Origin: Stenotrophomonas sp.
GTDB lineage: Bacteria; Pseudomonadota; Gammaproteobacteria; Xanthomonadales; Xanthomonadaceae
Length of the DNA stretch: 32,090 bases
Assembly: GCA_003248565.1 (NCBI GenBank)
Contig: QFOV01000037.1
Location: 1 to 32,090, forward strand
Direction of reading: 5' to 3'
The position numbers were made by a program, and so were the translations under genes. Positions 1 through 7,890 of this stretch are shown here, one piece after another. The notes under the pieces were generated by a model. The model did no database searches. It was not told where the DNA came from and saw only the letters and a list, made by a program, of their open reading frames with translations. Numbering within the stretch: position 1 is the first letter of the stretch; each line of letters begins with the position of its first letter.

Positions 1-26
1 CGGCACCTGCCCTGCTCAACGACGCG

Positions 27-350
27 ATGATCACCACCGCACTGGAACTGCCGGGCTATCGCGCTGTGCGCAACCTCGGCCTGGTCCGCGGCATCACCGT
101 GCGCTCGCGCTCCATCGTTGGCAATTTCCTTGGCGGCTTGCAGACCATCTTCGGCGGCAACATCACCATCTACACGGAGCTGTGCGAACAGGCCCGCGAT
201 GAGACCTACCGCGACATGGTCGCCCACGCCCGCCAGCTTGGCGCCAATGCAATCATCGGCGTGCGCTATGACGCCACCGAGCTGATGACCGGACTCACCG
301 AAGTGCTCTGCTACGGAACAGCCGTGGTGGTGGAAACGGATGCCCGTTGA
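27..350 (+). CDS. YbjQ/UPF0145 family protein
   Basis: A 107-residue protein resembling the YbjQ (UPF0145) family. It has the same length as E. coli YbjQ and the same order of elements: an N-terminal TTALEL-type strand, a glycine-rich GNFLGGLQTIFGG segment around residue 35, an ARQLGANAIIGVRYD core around residue 70, and a C-terminal CYGTAVVV strand. The family forms small oligomeric alpha/beta proteins, sometimes labelled heavy-metal binding, with no established reaction. The reading frame stays open to the left edge and no clear ribosome binding site precedes the ATG at 27, so a start upstream of the window is possible. The match in length to the family favours 27. Its upstream neighbour is not visible. 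Confidence 0.85.
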   Translation: MITTALELPGYRAVRNLGLVRGITVRSRSIVGNFLGGLQTIFGGNITIYTELCEQARDETYRDMVAHARQLGANAIIGVRYDATELMTGLTEVLCYGTAVVVETDAR

Positions 351-462
351 TCGCGCTTTGCAGGACTCCGCACAGGCCTGCGGCGGTTGTGTCGACCAAA
401 CGCTGCCAACCCCGGCTTGAACCTGTCTGCGGCGCAGGCCGCACGTCACCGTGAAGGATCAT

Positions 463-882
463 ATGCGAACGAAATTGCTGGCCCAGCTCATCGGCTTCGT
501 GGTGATCGTGCCGAGTACGCTGGTGGCGTTGTTCTATAGCGCGTTGGGCCTGATGTTCGCGCTCGAGTCGATCCAGCGCCAGCAACACCTGGGCAGCGCC
601 GCGCTGGTATTGGCCTGCCTGAGCGGCGGCTGGCTTGGCATCGTCGCGTTGTGGCGTGCCTATTTCGTGCTTGGCACTGACCAGCACACCTTCAACAGCA
701 CATTTATCTGGATAGGCTTCGGTTGTGGCAGCCTGGTTTCATTGGTTCTGATCGGGCTGGTAAACGGCTCGCTGCTTTTCCGGGGAGTGTTCTTCGGTTG
801 GCCGTTGCTGGCGGTTGCCGTGTTCACTGCAATGCTCCTGCGCCGCGGCACTCGAACCGCACCCCCTATACCTTCCGCCTGA
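463..882 (+). CDS. Small integral membrane protein, unknown function
   Basis: A 139-residue protein, not recognised. It has four hydrophobic stretches long enough to cross the membrane: near residues 6-28, 45-62, 80-100 and 106-125. It ends in a basic RRGTRT tail. The ATG at 463 is preceded by AAGGA at 454-458 at short spacing. An alternative GTG start at 451 would add four residues. It lies 113 bp after the YbjQ-like gene and 28 bp before the phosphatase-like gene on the same strand, so co-transcription with the latter is plausible. No catalytic motif is visible. Confidence 0.7.
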   Translation: MRTKLLAQLIGFVVIVPSTLVALFYSALGLMFALESIQRQQHLGSAALVLACLSGGWLGIVALWRAYFVLGTDQHTFNSTFIWIGFGCGSLVSLVLIGLVNGSLLFRGVFFGWPLLAVAVFTAMLLRRGTRTAPPIPSA

Positions 883-910
883 GCAGGCACCAGACTTCGA
901 GGGAGCCGTC

Positions 911-1243
911 ATGCCACGCAACGTCCTTTTCATCTGTACCCAGAATCGCTTGCGCAGTCCCACCGGAGAGCAGGTCTTCGCCAACTGGCCGGGTATTGAG
1001 ACGCAATCAGCCGGACTGGGAAATGATGCCAATACGCCGGTGTCACCAGAGCTGCTGGCTTGGGCGGACCTGATCTTCGTGATGGAAAAAGCCCATCGAA
1101 ACAAGCTGTCCAAGAAGTTCCGCGCACATCTGGATGGCAAGCGCGTCATCTGCCTGGATATACCGGATGACTACGACTACATGGATCCCATCTTGGTGCA
1201 GCTGCTCAAGCACAAGGTGACGCGGTTCCTGCCGGTGGGATGA
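911..1243 (+). CDS. Low-molecular-weight protein tyrosine phosphatase-like protein
   Basis: A 110-residue cytoplasmic protein. It opens with a beta strand running into a C-X5-R-S loop (Cys9, Arg15, Ser16 in FICTQNRLRSPT). This is the phosphate-binding signature of low-molecular-weight tyrosine phosphatases, where the Cys is the nucleophile. The protein is shorter than classical members (about 150 residues), and an acidic IPDDYDYMDP stretch near residue 85 may supply the general acid. The substrate is unknown. The start at 911 is supported by GAGGGAG at 898-904. The short-phosphatase-family reading is an inference from the motif, and activity is not certain. Confidence 0.82.
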   Translation: MPRNVLFICTQNRLRSPTGEQVFANWPGIETQSAGLGNDANTPVSPELLAWADLIFVMEKAHRNKLSKKFRAHLDGKRVICLDIPDDYDYMDPILVQLLKHKVTRFLPVG

Positions 1244-1459
1244 GTGGCACTGCGGCTTGGCCGACAAGGAGCATCCGTTTCGGAGCTTTCCTCGCCCCCG
1301 GCGGCAGTGGTGCTTGGGCCGCCCTCTCCCCAACCCCTCTCCCGTGCCGGGAGAGCGGCTTTCAGTAGCTGCAGACTGCCGAGCCAGCTTGCATGCGGGC
1401 TGAATGCACGTACTGCGCTACTCTGCCTACCTGGGCAGTTGAACTCCTTCGGAGAGCAG
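1244..1459. other. Intergenic gap with a CCCCTCTCCC-type palindrome
   Basis: A 216-bp gap. Around 1321-1361 it holds the pyrimidine-rich CCCTCTCC/CCCCTCTCCCG motif followed by an imperfect complement (CCGGGAGAG). This is the same repeat class as at 5372-5500, 9661-9700 and 31900-32023. The phosphatase-gene side could use the hairpin as a transcription end. The frame of the next gene is open through the whole gap, but there is no reason to extend that protein here. Confidence 0.5.
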
Positions 1460-2122
1460 ATGCAGACCAAGCCTCACCCGCTCGACAGGAAGATGCTGGC
1501 AGCACTGGCAGTCGTCGCATGGTCGGCGCTGCTGCTGCAGCTCTACCTGTCCATTGAATTGGCGTTTTCCAATGGCCGTGGCGTCCTCCATGGAACGCTT
1601 GCCTTCCTCGCCTACTTCACGGTGCTTACCAATCTGTTCGTCGCGCTTTCAGCCACCTTGCCGCTGGTTGCCGGAGCCACACCTCCTGGCCGCTTCTTCG
1701 CCAGGCCCGAGGTCCTGGGCTGTGCGATCACCTCGATTGTCATGGTGGGTGCGGGCTACCACGTGCTGCTGCGCAATGCATGGAACCCGCAGGGTTTGCA
1801 GCTGATTGCCGACTACCTGTTGCACTACGTGGTGCCACTCTGCGCGCTTGCCTATTGGGTGGTTTTTGCGCCGCGTACCCGACTTGGTGCGCTCGCGCCA
1901 CTGGCATGGTGCATCTATCCGGTCGGCTACTTCATCTACGCACTGATCCGCGGCGAGCTGACCGGCATGTATCCGTACTACTTCATCGATGTCGCCAAGC
2001 TTGGCTTTGCCAAGGTGCTGGCCAACTCGGTAGCGATGCTGGTGGCCTTCCTGCTGGTTGGCATGGCGGTGCGCTTCATCCCGGTATTGCGTGGCGCTGT
2101 CGGCTCACCCGCTGAGCCTTGA
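1460..2122 (+). CDS. Pr6Pr family membrane protein
   Basis: A 220-residue integral membrane protein with about six hydrophobic segments. It resembles the Pr6Pr family (FAR-17a/AIG1-like). Features of that family that are visible include a FTVLTNLFVAL segment near residue 55, a histidine within a membrane segment (VGAGYHVLLRN), LLHYVVPLCALAYWVVF, and a YPVGYFIYALIRGE stretch followed by YPYYFIDV. The bacterial members have no assigned function; eukaryotic AIG1/ADTRP relatives are membrane hydrolases. GGAGAG at 1451-1456 positions the ATG at 1460. It converges on the DUF2306 gene, with only about 33 bp between the two stop codons. Confidence 0.82.
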   Translation: MQTKPHPLDRKMLAALAVVAWSALLLQLYLSIELAFSNGRGVLHGTLAFLAYFTVLTNLFVALSATLPLVAGATPPGRFFARPEVLGCAITSIVMVGAGYHVLLRNAWNPQGLQLIADYLLHYVVPLCALAYWVVFAPRTRLGALAPLAWCIYPVGYFIYALIRGELTGMYPYYFIDVAKLGFAKVLANSVAMLVAFLLVGMAVRFIPVLRGAVGSPAEP

Positions 2123-2155
2123 ATCGTCCGTCAGTCCAACTGGCAGCAGGAAGCA

Positions 2156-2830
2156 TCACCCCGCCGGAGCGGCCATCGACGACGCTCGTCCCCGCCACCT
2201 CGTCCACGCACTCGACAGCACGCCATGCAGTAGCAGCGGAACCACCCAGCTGCTCCACAACAGCAGCGCGATGGCATCCGGACTGGGCGCACGCCCGCTC
2301 GCCATCCACGCCGGCAACAACAGCCGGAACACCACCGGTGCCAGCGTGACCAGATAGGCGCGCGTCATCCAGCGGCGATGCCGTGCAACCTTGCCACGGC
2401 GGATACTGATCATTGCCACCAAGGCCGTCAGCAACCAGGCCAGCGCAGTACCCGCAAACGCGGTGGTGATCGAGGCAGGCGCCGGCGAGGTGGCGATCAA
2501 GCCCACCGCTGCTGCACAGGCCAGCAACATGCCGCTGATGTAGCTGCGCCCCAACCAGCGATGCAGGCGCGGCCAGGCACGCGGCCAGCGGGTAAGGAAC
2601 TGCAGCGGGCCGAGCACGATGCCCAGCACACCACCGGTTATATGCAGCCACAACCAGCCGCGCCGCGACCAGTACATGGTGTAGTGCTCGGGGTCCAGGT
2701 GACGGTACTGGCCATGGACGGCGAGCAGGAATTGCAGGCTCAGCGCCGCCAAGGCCAGCCACAGCAATGCCCAGGCCAGGCGTTGCAGGGGAGCACGACG
2801 TTCAACCTCTGCATGAAGCGCGTCGGACAT
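2156..2830 (-). CDS. DUF2306-type multi-pass membrane protein
   Basis: A 224-residue protein with about six hydrophobic segments. It is typical of the DUF2306 (YozB-like) membrane family. After a short charged N-terminus and a first membrane helix comes a WLWLHITGGVLGIVLGPLQF segment near residue 60. It continues with LHRWLGRSYISGML near 90 and HRRWMTRAYLVTLAPVVFR near 150. The paired histidine/arginine sites at helix ends are characteristic and suggest a possible heme or quinone site, which is an inference only. The family has no proven function. The gene starts about 275 bp from the divergent siderophore-receptor gene. Confidence 0.8.
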   Translation of the reverse strand: MSDALHAEVERRAPLQRLAWALLWLALAALSLQFLLAVHGQYRHLDPEHYTMYWSRRGWLWLHITGGVLGIVLGPLQFLTRWPRAWPRLHRWLGRSYISGMLLACAAAVGLIATSPAPASITTAFAGTALAWLLTALVAMISIRRGKVARHRRWMTRAYLVTLAPVVFRLLLPAWMASGRAPSPDAIALLLWSSWVVPLLLHGVLSSAWTRWRGRASSMAAPAG

Positions 2831-2969
2831 CTTGACCTCGGCTCGCGGGCGTCGGCCAAAGCATACAAGGCGCCGCCAGCATGCTGCAGGTGACCCGGCA
2901 CATGGTCTGATTCAGCCGGGTGACGCCGCGCAGACACGGCCTTTTGACGAAACCTGACTGCCCGAACAG

Positions 2970-2998
2970 TTGCAAACTGCGAATCATTCGCATTTAAT
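2970..2998 (+). promoter_or_regulatory. Promoter with embedded Fur-box-like operator for the siderophore receptor operon
   Basis: TTGCAA (2970-2975) and TTTAAT (2993-2998) are separated by exactly 17 bp and resemble sigma-70 -35 and -10 elements. The spacer contains the perfect 7-1-7 palindrome TGCGAATCATTCGCA (2978-2992), which matches the layout of the Fur consensus TGATAATnATTATCA at 11 of 15 positions. Iron-loaded Fur bound here would block RNA polymerase. The site is 113 bp upstream of the receptor ATG. The sequence is directly visible; Fur control is inferred from the motif and the downstream genes. Confidence 0.75.
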
Positions 2999-3104
2999 TT
3001 CCCACTAACATCGCCGCCCGCTTGAGCGCAGTTATCACCCGCAACGGAAGCGGGACCGCCCCGCCCGTGGTCAAACCGTTATCTAAATCCGTTCAGGTTA
3101 GCTC

Positions 3105-5297
3105 ATGCACCCCAGTCGCTCCTTCGCCCGCCCGGCTCATGCCGCTGGCTCATCGTTCCCGTTCCGCAATACCCGCAACTGTCTGCAGGTCGCCATCTGC
3201 CTGGCCTTGGCCAGCAGCTGTGGCGTAGCCATGGCCGCGCCACAGAGCGTCTCCGCCTCTGCCTCCGGCACGGAAAATGACACCGCTACCCAGCTGGATA
3301 CGGTGCGCGTGGTATCGCAGCGTGCCAACCGGGTCAGCAACGGTGCCACCAACCTTGATCTGGATATCAAGGAAACCCCGCAGTCGATCAGCCTGGTCAG
3401 TGGCGAGCAGATGCAGCAGTTCGGCATCGACAACATCAACGACGCGCTGCGCCTGGCCACCGGCATCCAGGTGGAGGAATGGGAAACCAACCGCACCAAT
3501 TACGTGGCGCGCGGCTTCGACATCAAGAACACCCAGATCGACGGCGTCGGCCTGCCCAATGACTGGGGCATCGTCACCGGTGCGATGGATGCCTTCGGCT
3601 ACGAGAAGCTCGAGGTCATCCGCGGCGCCAATGGCCTGCTCACCGGCGTGGGCAACGCCTCGGGCACCATCAACTACGTGCGCAAGCGCCCCACCAACGA
3701 GGCCAAGGGCCAGCTGGGCGTCAGCGTCGGCTCGTGGGGCAAGCGCCGCGTCGAGATCGACTATTCCACGCCCTTCACCGAGGATGGCCGTTGGGCCGGT
3801 CGGGTGGCGGCTGCGCATGAAGACGCCGACTCCTACCTGCGCGGCTTCAATACCGACCGTAACTTCTTCTACGGCGTGGTCGATGGCCAGATTGGCGACA
3901 ACGGCACGCTGACCGTGGGCTATTCCTGGCAGAAAGCCAACAGCGACCAGAACATGTGGGGGGCGCTGACCTTCGTCAACGCCGATGGCACGCAGGCGTC
4001 TTGGCGCCGCAGCGCCTCCACCACCCAGGATTGGACCTACTGGGATACCAAGACCGAAACCGCCTTCGCCGAATACACCCACCAGTTGGGTGCGGACTGG
4101 CAGGTGAAGGCCTCGTACAACTACCGCAAGAGTGGCAGCGATGACCAGCTGTTCTTCGCCTACACCACCACCGGACTGGATCCGCTGACCGCCGAAGGCC
4201 TGGTTGGCTGGTCGTACAAGGGCATCGACCAGGGCAGCTCGCACCTGGGCGATATCACCTTGAATGGTCGTTTCCAGTTGTTCGGCCGCGAGCAGGAGGC
4301 CGTGTTCGGCTTCAGCATCGCCAAGAGCGAAGAGACCACCTGGGACCACCCGGTAGATAGCAGCGATCCTTCGTTTGGCGCATTGCCCGCCTTCCCCTAT
4401 GCAGGCAACGCCATTGCCGAACCGCAATGGGGCCCGCGTACCAGATCCAACTGGACCAACCAGCGCCTGAAGCGCGGCTATGGTGCGACCCGGCTGAGCT
4501 TCACCGATCGCCTGAAGTCGGTGATCGGCTTCAACTGGGCGGAGTACCACCGCGACGGCAACAACGGCGTTGCCTTCAACCAGACCGAAGACCATATCAG
4601 TCCCTATGCCGGCCTGACCTGGGACTTCAATGACAGCGTGCTTGGCTATGTCAGCTACTCCGACATCTACCAGCCGCAGGACCAGTACGACATCAAGCAT
4701 GTCTACCTGGACCCGACCAAGGGCGTGAACTACGAAGTCGGCATCAAGGCCGAATGGCTGGACCGCCGCCTGCTGACCACGCTGGCGCTGTTCAAGGCCA
4801 AGCAGGAAAACCTGTCCACCTATGGCGGCTATGACTTCGCCACCGCCAACTACTGGTATTACGGTGTGGACGTGGAGTCCAAGGGGGTGGAGTTCGAAGC
4901 CACCGGCAAGCTCAGCGACAACACCAACCTGGTATTCGGCTACACCCAGCTGAAGATGAGCAACCAGGACGGTGGCAGCACCTATACCTGGGTGCCGCGC
5001 CGCACCGCCAACCTGATGTTGACCTCTCACCTACCGAACTATGAAGCACTGTCGTTCGGCCTGGGTGGCCGTTGGCAGAGCGATACCTCCACCAAGGAAA
5101 GCTACACCAACATGGTGGTGCGCCAGGGCAGCTATGCCGTGCTCAACGCCTTCGTCGCCTGGGACGTGCTGCCCAACGCAACGATACGCGCCAACATCAA
5201 CAATCTCACCGACCAGAAGTACATCAACAGCCTGTACCAGATTGGCTACTACGGTGCACCGCGGAACTACCAGCTGAGTTTTGACTGGCGGTTCTGA
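3105..5297 (+). CDS. TonB-dependent siderophore receptor
   Basis: A 730-residue outer-membrane receptor that should import a ferric siderophore using TonB-ExbBD energy. It has an unusually long signal peptide with a hydrophobic core (VAICLALASSCGVAMA) and likely cleavage near residue 44. A TonB-box-like stretch LDTVRVVSQ follows near residue 67. The plug domain includes KETPQSISLVSGEQM and VIRGANGLLTGVGNASGTIN, both typical of the FhuE/FpvA type of ferric-siderophore receptors. The remaining two thirds are alternating aromatic beta strands. The protein ends in Phe (SFDWRF), the usual barrel assembly signal. AGG at 3095-3097 precedes the ATG. The specific ligand cannot be told from sequence alone. 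Confidence 0.95.
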   Translation: MHPSRSFARPAHAAGSSFPFRNTRNCLQVAICLALASSCGVAMAAPQSVSASASGTENDTATQLDTVRVVSQRANRVSNGATNLDLDIKETPQSISLVSGEQMQQFGIDNINDALRLATGIQVEEWETNRTNYVARGFDIKNTQIDGVGLPNDWGIVTGAMDAFGYEKLEVIRGANGLLTGVGNASGTINYVRKRPTNEAKGQLGVSVGSWGKRRVEIDYSTPFTEDGRWAGRVAAAHEDADSYLRGFNTDRNFFYGVVDGQIGDNGTLTVGYSWQKANSDQNMWGALTFVNADGTQASWRRSASTTQDWTYWDTKTETAFAEYTHQLGADWQVKASYNYRKSGSDDQLFFAYTTTGLDPLTAEGLVGWSYKGIDQGSSHLGDITLNGRFQLFGREQEAVFGFSIAKSEETTWDHPVDSSDPSFGALPAFPYAGNAIAEPQWGPRTRSNWTNQRLKRGYGATRLSFTDRLKSVIGFNWAEYHRDGNNGVAFNQTEDHISPYAGLTWDFNDSVLGYVSYSDIYQPQDQYDIKHVYLDPTKGVNYEVGIKAEWLDRRLLTTLALFKAKQENLSTYGGYDFATANYWYYGVDVESKGVEFEATGKLSDNTNLVFGYTQLKMSNQDGGSTYTWVPRRTANLMLTSHLPNYEALSFGLGGRWQSDTSTKESYTNMVVRQGSYAVLNAFVAWDVLPNATIRANINNLTDQKYINSLYQIGYYGAPRNYQLSFDWRF

Positions 5298-5317
5298 GGA
5301 CGGCGGATAGCGAAGCA

Positions 5318-5371
5318 GTTTTGGTTTTTGGTTTTTGGTTTTTGGTTTTTGGTTTTTGGTTTTTGGTTTTT
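5318..5371 (+). repeat. Heptanucleotide tandem repeat (GTTTTTG)n
   Basis: Six perfect copies of GTTTTTG (5324-5365) are flanked by a shortened copy on the left and a copy ending in C on the right. The repeat starts about 20 bp after the receptor stop codon. A 7-bp unit changes reading frame with each gain or loss of a copy. The tract lies between the receptor gene and the rest of the iron operon. Confidence 0.95.
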
Positions 5372-5500
5372 CGCTCCACCCCTCTCCCCTTGCGGGAGAG
5401 GGTGTCCCGAAGGGGCGGGAGAGGGGTAGTACTTCGCTACGACCTCACCTACACCCCGACCCTCGCCCTCTCCCCACCCCTCTCCCGGAGGGAGAGGGGC
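5372..5500. repeat. Cluster of CCCCTCTCCC-type palindromes inside the iron operon
   Basis: Several GC-rich inverted motifs are present. The clearest is a hairpin with CCCCTCTCC (5477-5485) and GGAGAGGGG (5491-5499) around a 5-bp loop. A second imperfect CCCCTCTCCCC/GGGAGAGGG pair lies near 5377-5404. Such hairpins could protect the 3' end of the receptor message or attenuate read-through into the downstream genes. Confidence 0.7.
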
Positions 5501-5547
5501 TCAAGCAACGCTGCAACGAAACTGATACCCGAGACGTCACCGCCACC

Positions 5548-5862
5548 ATGTCCCAAGCAACCACCATCACTGCTACTTCCCGCTCGCGACGTCAGGTCGT
5601 GCTGCGGGTGCTGGCCGCAATGTTCGGCGGCTACGTCTTTGCCTGGGGCACGGTGGCGCTGGCGACCTGCCTGCTGTTCGCGGCCAAGCTCGACTTCCAC
5701 GATGCAGAGTTCCTCGGTGCCTTCATCGGCCTGCTCGCCTACGTGACGGTGTTCCTGTGGAGCATCGCGACCCAGCGCCTGCTGCGCGTCTGGGTCGTAT
5801 TGTTCGGCGGCGGACTGTTGATGGCGGGAGCTGCATCGCTGGTCCAATCCCTGCTCGCATGA
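5548..5862 (+). CDS. DUF3649 domain protein, iron-uptake-associated
   Basis: A 104-residue membrane protein with three hydrophobic segments (near residues 20-42, 52-72 and 78-100). It matches the DUF3649 type, which is usually found between TonB-dependent receptors and PepSY proteins. Its role in iron uptake is inferred from this constant neighbourhood. The ATG at 5548 has no good ribosome binding site. The frame is open upstream through the heptanucleotide tract, but the encoded low-complexity VFGFWFL repeats are unlikely to be protein. The next gene follows 12 bp downstream. Confidence 0.82.
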   Translation: MSQATTITATSRSRRQVVLRVLAAMFGGYVFAWGTVALATCLLFAAKLDFHDAEFLGAFIGLLAYVTVFLWSIATQRLLRVWVVLFGGGLLMAGAASLVQSLLA

Positions 5863-5874
5863 CCGGAGAAGTCC

Positions 5875-7536
5875 ATGTTCAATAGTTTCCGGCAAGCAAT
5901 GGCGTGGCTGCACACCTGGTTCGGCCTGGTGCTGGGTTTCGTGCTGATGGCGGCGTTCTTCTTTGGCGCGCTGTCCGTCTTCGACCGCGAAATCGACCGT
6001 TGGGCGATTCCTGCCACCCGCATCGAAGCGCAACCGATGCCGTCCTTCGAGAAAATCCTGCGGCCTGCCTTCGAGCGCATGCAGCCGACCAAGGATGCCA
6101 TCGATGCGATGCGCCCGCGTGTCAACGGGCCGATGCCCGCGCATTTCGACAAGGTCGCCAGCTGGAGTGCCTACACCACCCACCGTGACCCCGTGCTGGC
6201 CCTGTATGCGGGCTACCAGGTGCCCAACGCCAAGGACCCGGAAGAACTGATCTGGGCCTATACCACCATCGATCCGCGCGATGGCAGCGTGCTGCCCGAC
6301 GACCATTTGAAGATCGGCAGCGGCTTCTTCTTTCCGCTGCACTACGGCCTGACCCTGGACTGGAAGAACCTGGGCATCTGGATCGTGGGCTTCTCCGCTT
6401 TGGTGATGCTGGCCGCGTTGATCAGCGGCGTGGTGATGCACCGGAAGATCTTCCGCGAATTCTTCACTTTCCGCCCGGGCAAGGCCAGGCTGCGCAGCGT
6501 GCTGGACCTGCACAACCTCACTGGCGTGGTGGCGCTGCCGTTCCACTTCTTCTTCGCACTGACCGGCCTGCTGATCTTTGCCGGCACCTATTACTTTCCG
6601 GTCGGTCACACCCAGCTGCATGATCTGCACGACCTGCACGAACGGATGGAAGCGCAGGAAACCGGTCTGCCGCATCAGCGCGCAGGCGTTGCTGCTGGGC
6701 TGGCATCGGTGGATGCGATGGTCGCGCAGGCACAGCAGCGTTGGCAGGCCAATGACAAGGCCGGCGATGTCGGTTTCCTGGTGCTGCAGCATGTTGGCGA
6801 TGCCAACGGCTACGTCAGCGTGTACCGCGCTGGCACCGACCGCATCGCATTGGTAGGCGATGGCATCCACTTCAAATCCTCCGACGGCAAGCTGATCCGC
6901 GAAGATCCAGCCGCCACGCCGGTTGCCCGCATGGCCGAGTTCCTCACCGGCCTGCACCTGCAGCACTTCCGTCATTGGCTGCTGCGTTGGCTGTACGTGT
7001 TTGGCGGCCTTGCCGGTGCCGTGTGCATCGCCACCGGCTTCATCTTCTTCGTCGAGAAGCGCAAGCGCCAGCACGCCCAACAAGGCAGCCAAGGCGCACG
7101 CATCGTGGACGCGCTTGCGGTGACGACGGTGACCGGCATGGTTCTGGCCACGCTCGGCATCCTGATTGCCAACCGCCTGCTGCCCGAGGCCCTGCCCGGC
7201 CGTGGCGACTGGGAGCGCTATGCGTTCTGGGCGGTGTGGGCGCTGGCGCTGGTGCATGCGGGTATGCGTGGTGCACCGGTGGCACGCGGCCTGGCCAACC
7301 CGGCGTGGCGCGAACAGACCTGGGCCATCGCGGTGATGGCAGTCGCAGCCGTGGCCTTGAACTGGATCACCACCGGCGACCATCTGCTGCGCACGCTGGC
7401 GCGCGGCTATTGGCCGGTGGCGGGTATCGATCTGTTCCTGCTCGGCAGTGCGTGCGTGGCCATGATCGCTGCCCGCAAGCTCGGCCAGCGCGCGCATGCC
7501 AAACAGGCCGCACACCGGGAGAACGCGCATGCATGA
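5875..7536 (+). CDS. PepSY-associated TM domain protein (PiuB-like)
   Basis: A 553-residue inner-membrane protein of the PepSY-TM family, related to PiuB. The first membrane helix covers about residues 10-35 and is followed by a periplasmic PepSY-like part. Further helices lie near 165-190 (LVMLAALISGVVMHRK), 215-238 (VVALPFHFFFALTGLLIFAG) and 370-395, with several more toward the C-terminus. The conserved motif DLHNLTGVVALPFH contains the family's histidines. Members are thought to act as siderophore or flavin-type iron reductases, or to assist import; the exact reaction is not established. GGAGAA at 5865-5870 supports the start. Its stop overlaps the next gene by 8 bp, which indicates translational coupling. 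Confidence 0.9.
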   Translation: MFNSFRQAMAWLHTWFGLVLGFVLMAAFFFGALSVFDREIDRWAIPATRIEAQPMPSFEKILRPAFERMQPTKDAIDAMRPRVNGPMPAHFDKVASWSAYTTHRDPVLALYAGYQVPNAKDPEELIWAYTTIDPRDGSVLPDDHLKIGSGFFFPLHYGLTLDWKNLGIWIVGFSALVMLAALISGVVMHRKIFREFFTFRPGKARLRSVLDLHNLTGVVALPFHFFFALTGLLIFAGTYYFPVGHTQLHDLHDLHERMEAQETGLPHQRAGVAAGLASVDAMVAQAQQRWQANDKAGDVGFLVLQHVGDANGYVSVYRAGTDRIALVGDGIHFKSSDGKLIREDPAATPVARMAEFLTGLHLQHFRHWLLRWLYVFGGLAGAVCIATGFIFFVEKRKRQHAQQGSQGARIVDALAVTTVTGMVLATLGILIANRLLPEALPGRGDWERYAFWAVWALALVHAGMRGAPVARGLANPAWREQTWAIAVMAVAAVALNWITTGDHLLRTLARGYWPVAGIDLFLLGSACVAMIAARKLGQRAHAKQAAHRENAHA

Positions 7537-7852
7537 GTCGCTGTCTGCCAACCTGATGCTGGCCGCCGCACTGCTGAGCAGCCTTGCCGGCATGGCATGG
7601 CTGGCACTGTCGATGCAGGTACATGCGCTGCAGGTGTGGCCACGCCAGCCATCGCCGGCCACCCTGCGCTTGCTGCGCATCCTCGGCAGCTTCAGCGTCT
7701 GCGTTGCACTGGTGCTGTGCCTGGCGGTGGATCACGCCACGATGGCGGTGCTGGTCTGGGTGATGGCCTTGAGCGCAGCGGCGATGTTGGTGGCGTTTAC
7801 GCTGTCTTCGCAACCGCAGCGTCTGCGCGTGTTTGCGCCTTGGATCAGGTAA
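7529..7852 (+). CDS. DUF3325 domain membrane protein
   Basis: A 107-residue protein with three to four hydrophobic helices. It matches the DUF3325 type, the usual last gene of receptor / DUF3649 / PepSY iron operons. The ATG at 7529 (MHESL) overlaps the end of the PepSY gene by 8 bp and is preceded by CCGGGAGAA at 7515-7523. A start at 7496 in the same frame is less likely because it lies deeper inside the PepSY gene. Its role is inferred only from context: an accessory membrane component of siderophore-iron handling. Confidence 0.85.
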   Translation: MHESLSANLMLAAALLSSLAGMAWLALSMQVHALQVWPRQPSPATLRLLRILGSFSVCVALVLCLAVDHATMAVLVWVMALSAAAMLVAFTLSSQPQRLRVFAPWIR

Positions 7853-7890
7853 CAACGCGGTCGGCAGGCAATGATTGCCGGCCGCCAAGC

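Noticed and set aside
1244..1459. Extension of the Pr6Pr protein upstream to the phosphatase stop codon
   Set aside because: The added sequence includes a palindromic repeat and lacks hydrophobic character; a good ribosome binding site precedes 1460.
3150..5030. Long open frame antisense to the siderophore receptor (about 626 codons)
   Set aside because: It is a mirror of a clear receptor gene in GC-rich DNA; composition is low in complexity (Val/Gly/Ala-rich) and no family or ribosome binding site is seen.
5335..5547. N-terminal extension of the DUF3649 protein through the heptanucleotide tract
   Set aside because: The extension would consist of VFGFWFL repeats and repeat-derived sequence unlike the family; the ATG at 5548 gives the expected length.
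5449..7680. Long open frame antisense to the PepSY and DUF3649 genes (about 743 codons)
   Set aside because: It is rich in His, Gln, Arg and Ala without domain signatures; this is the usual antisense shadow of well-conserved coding DNA.
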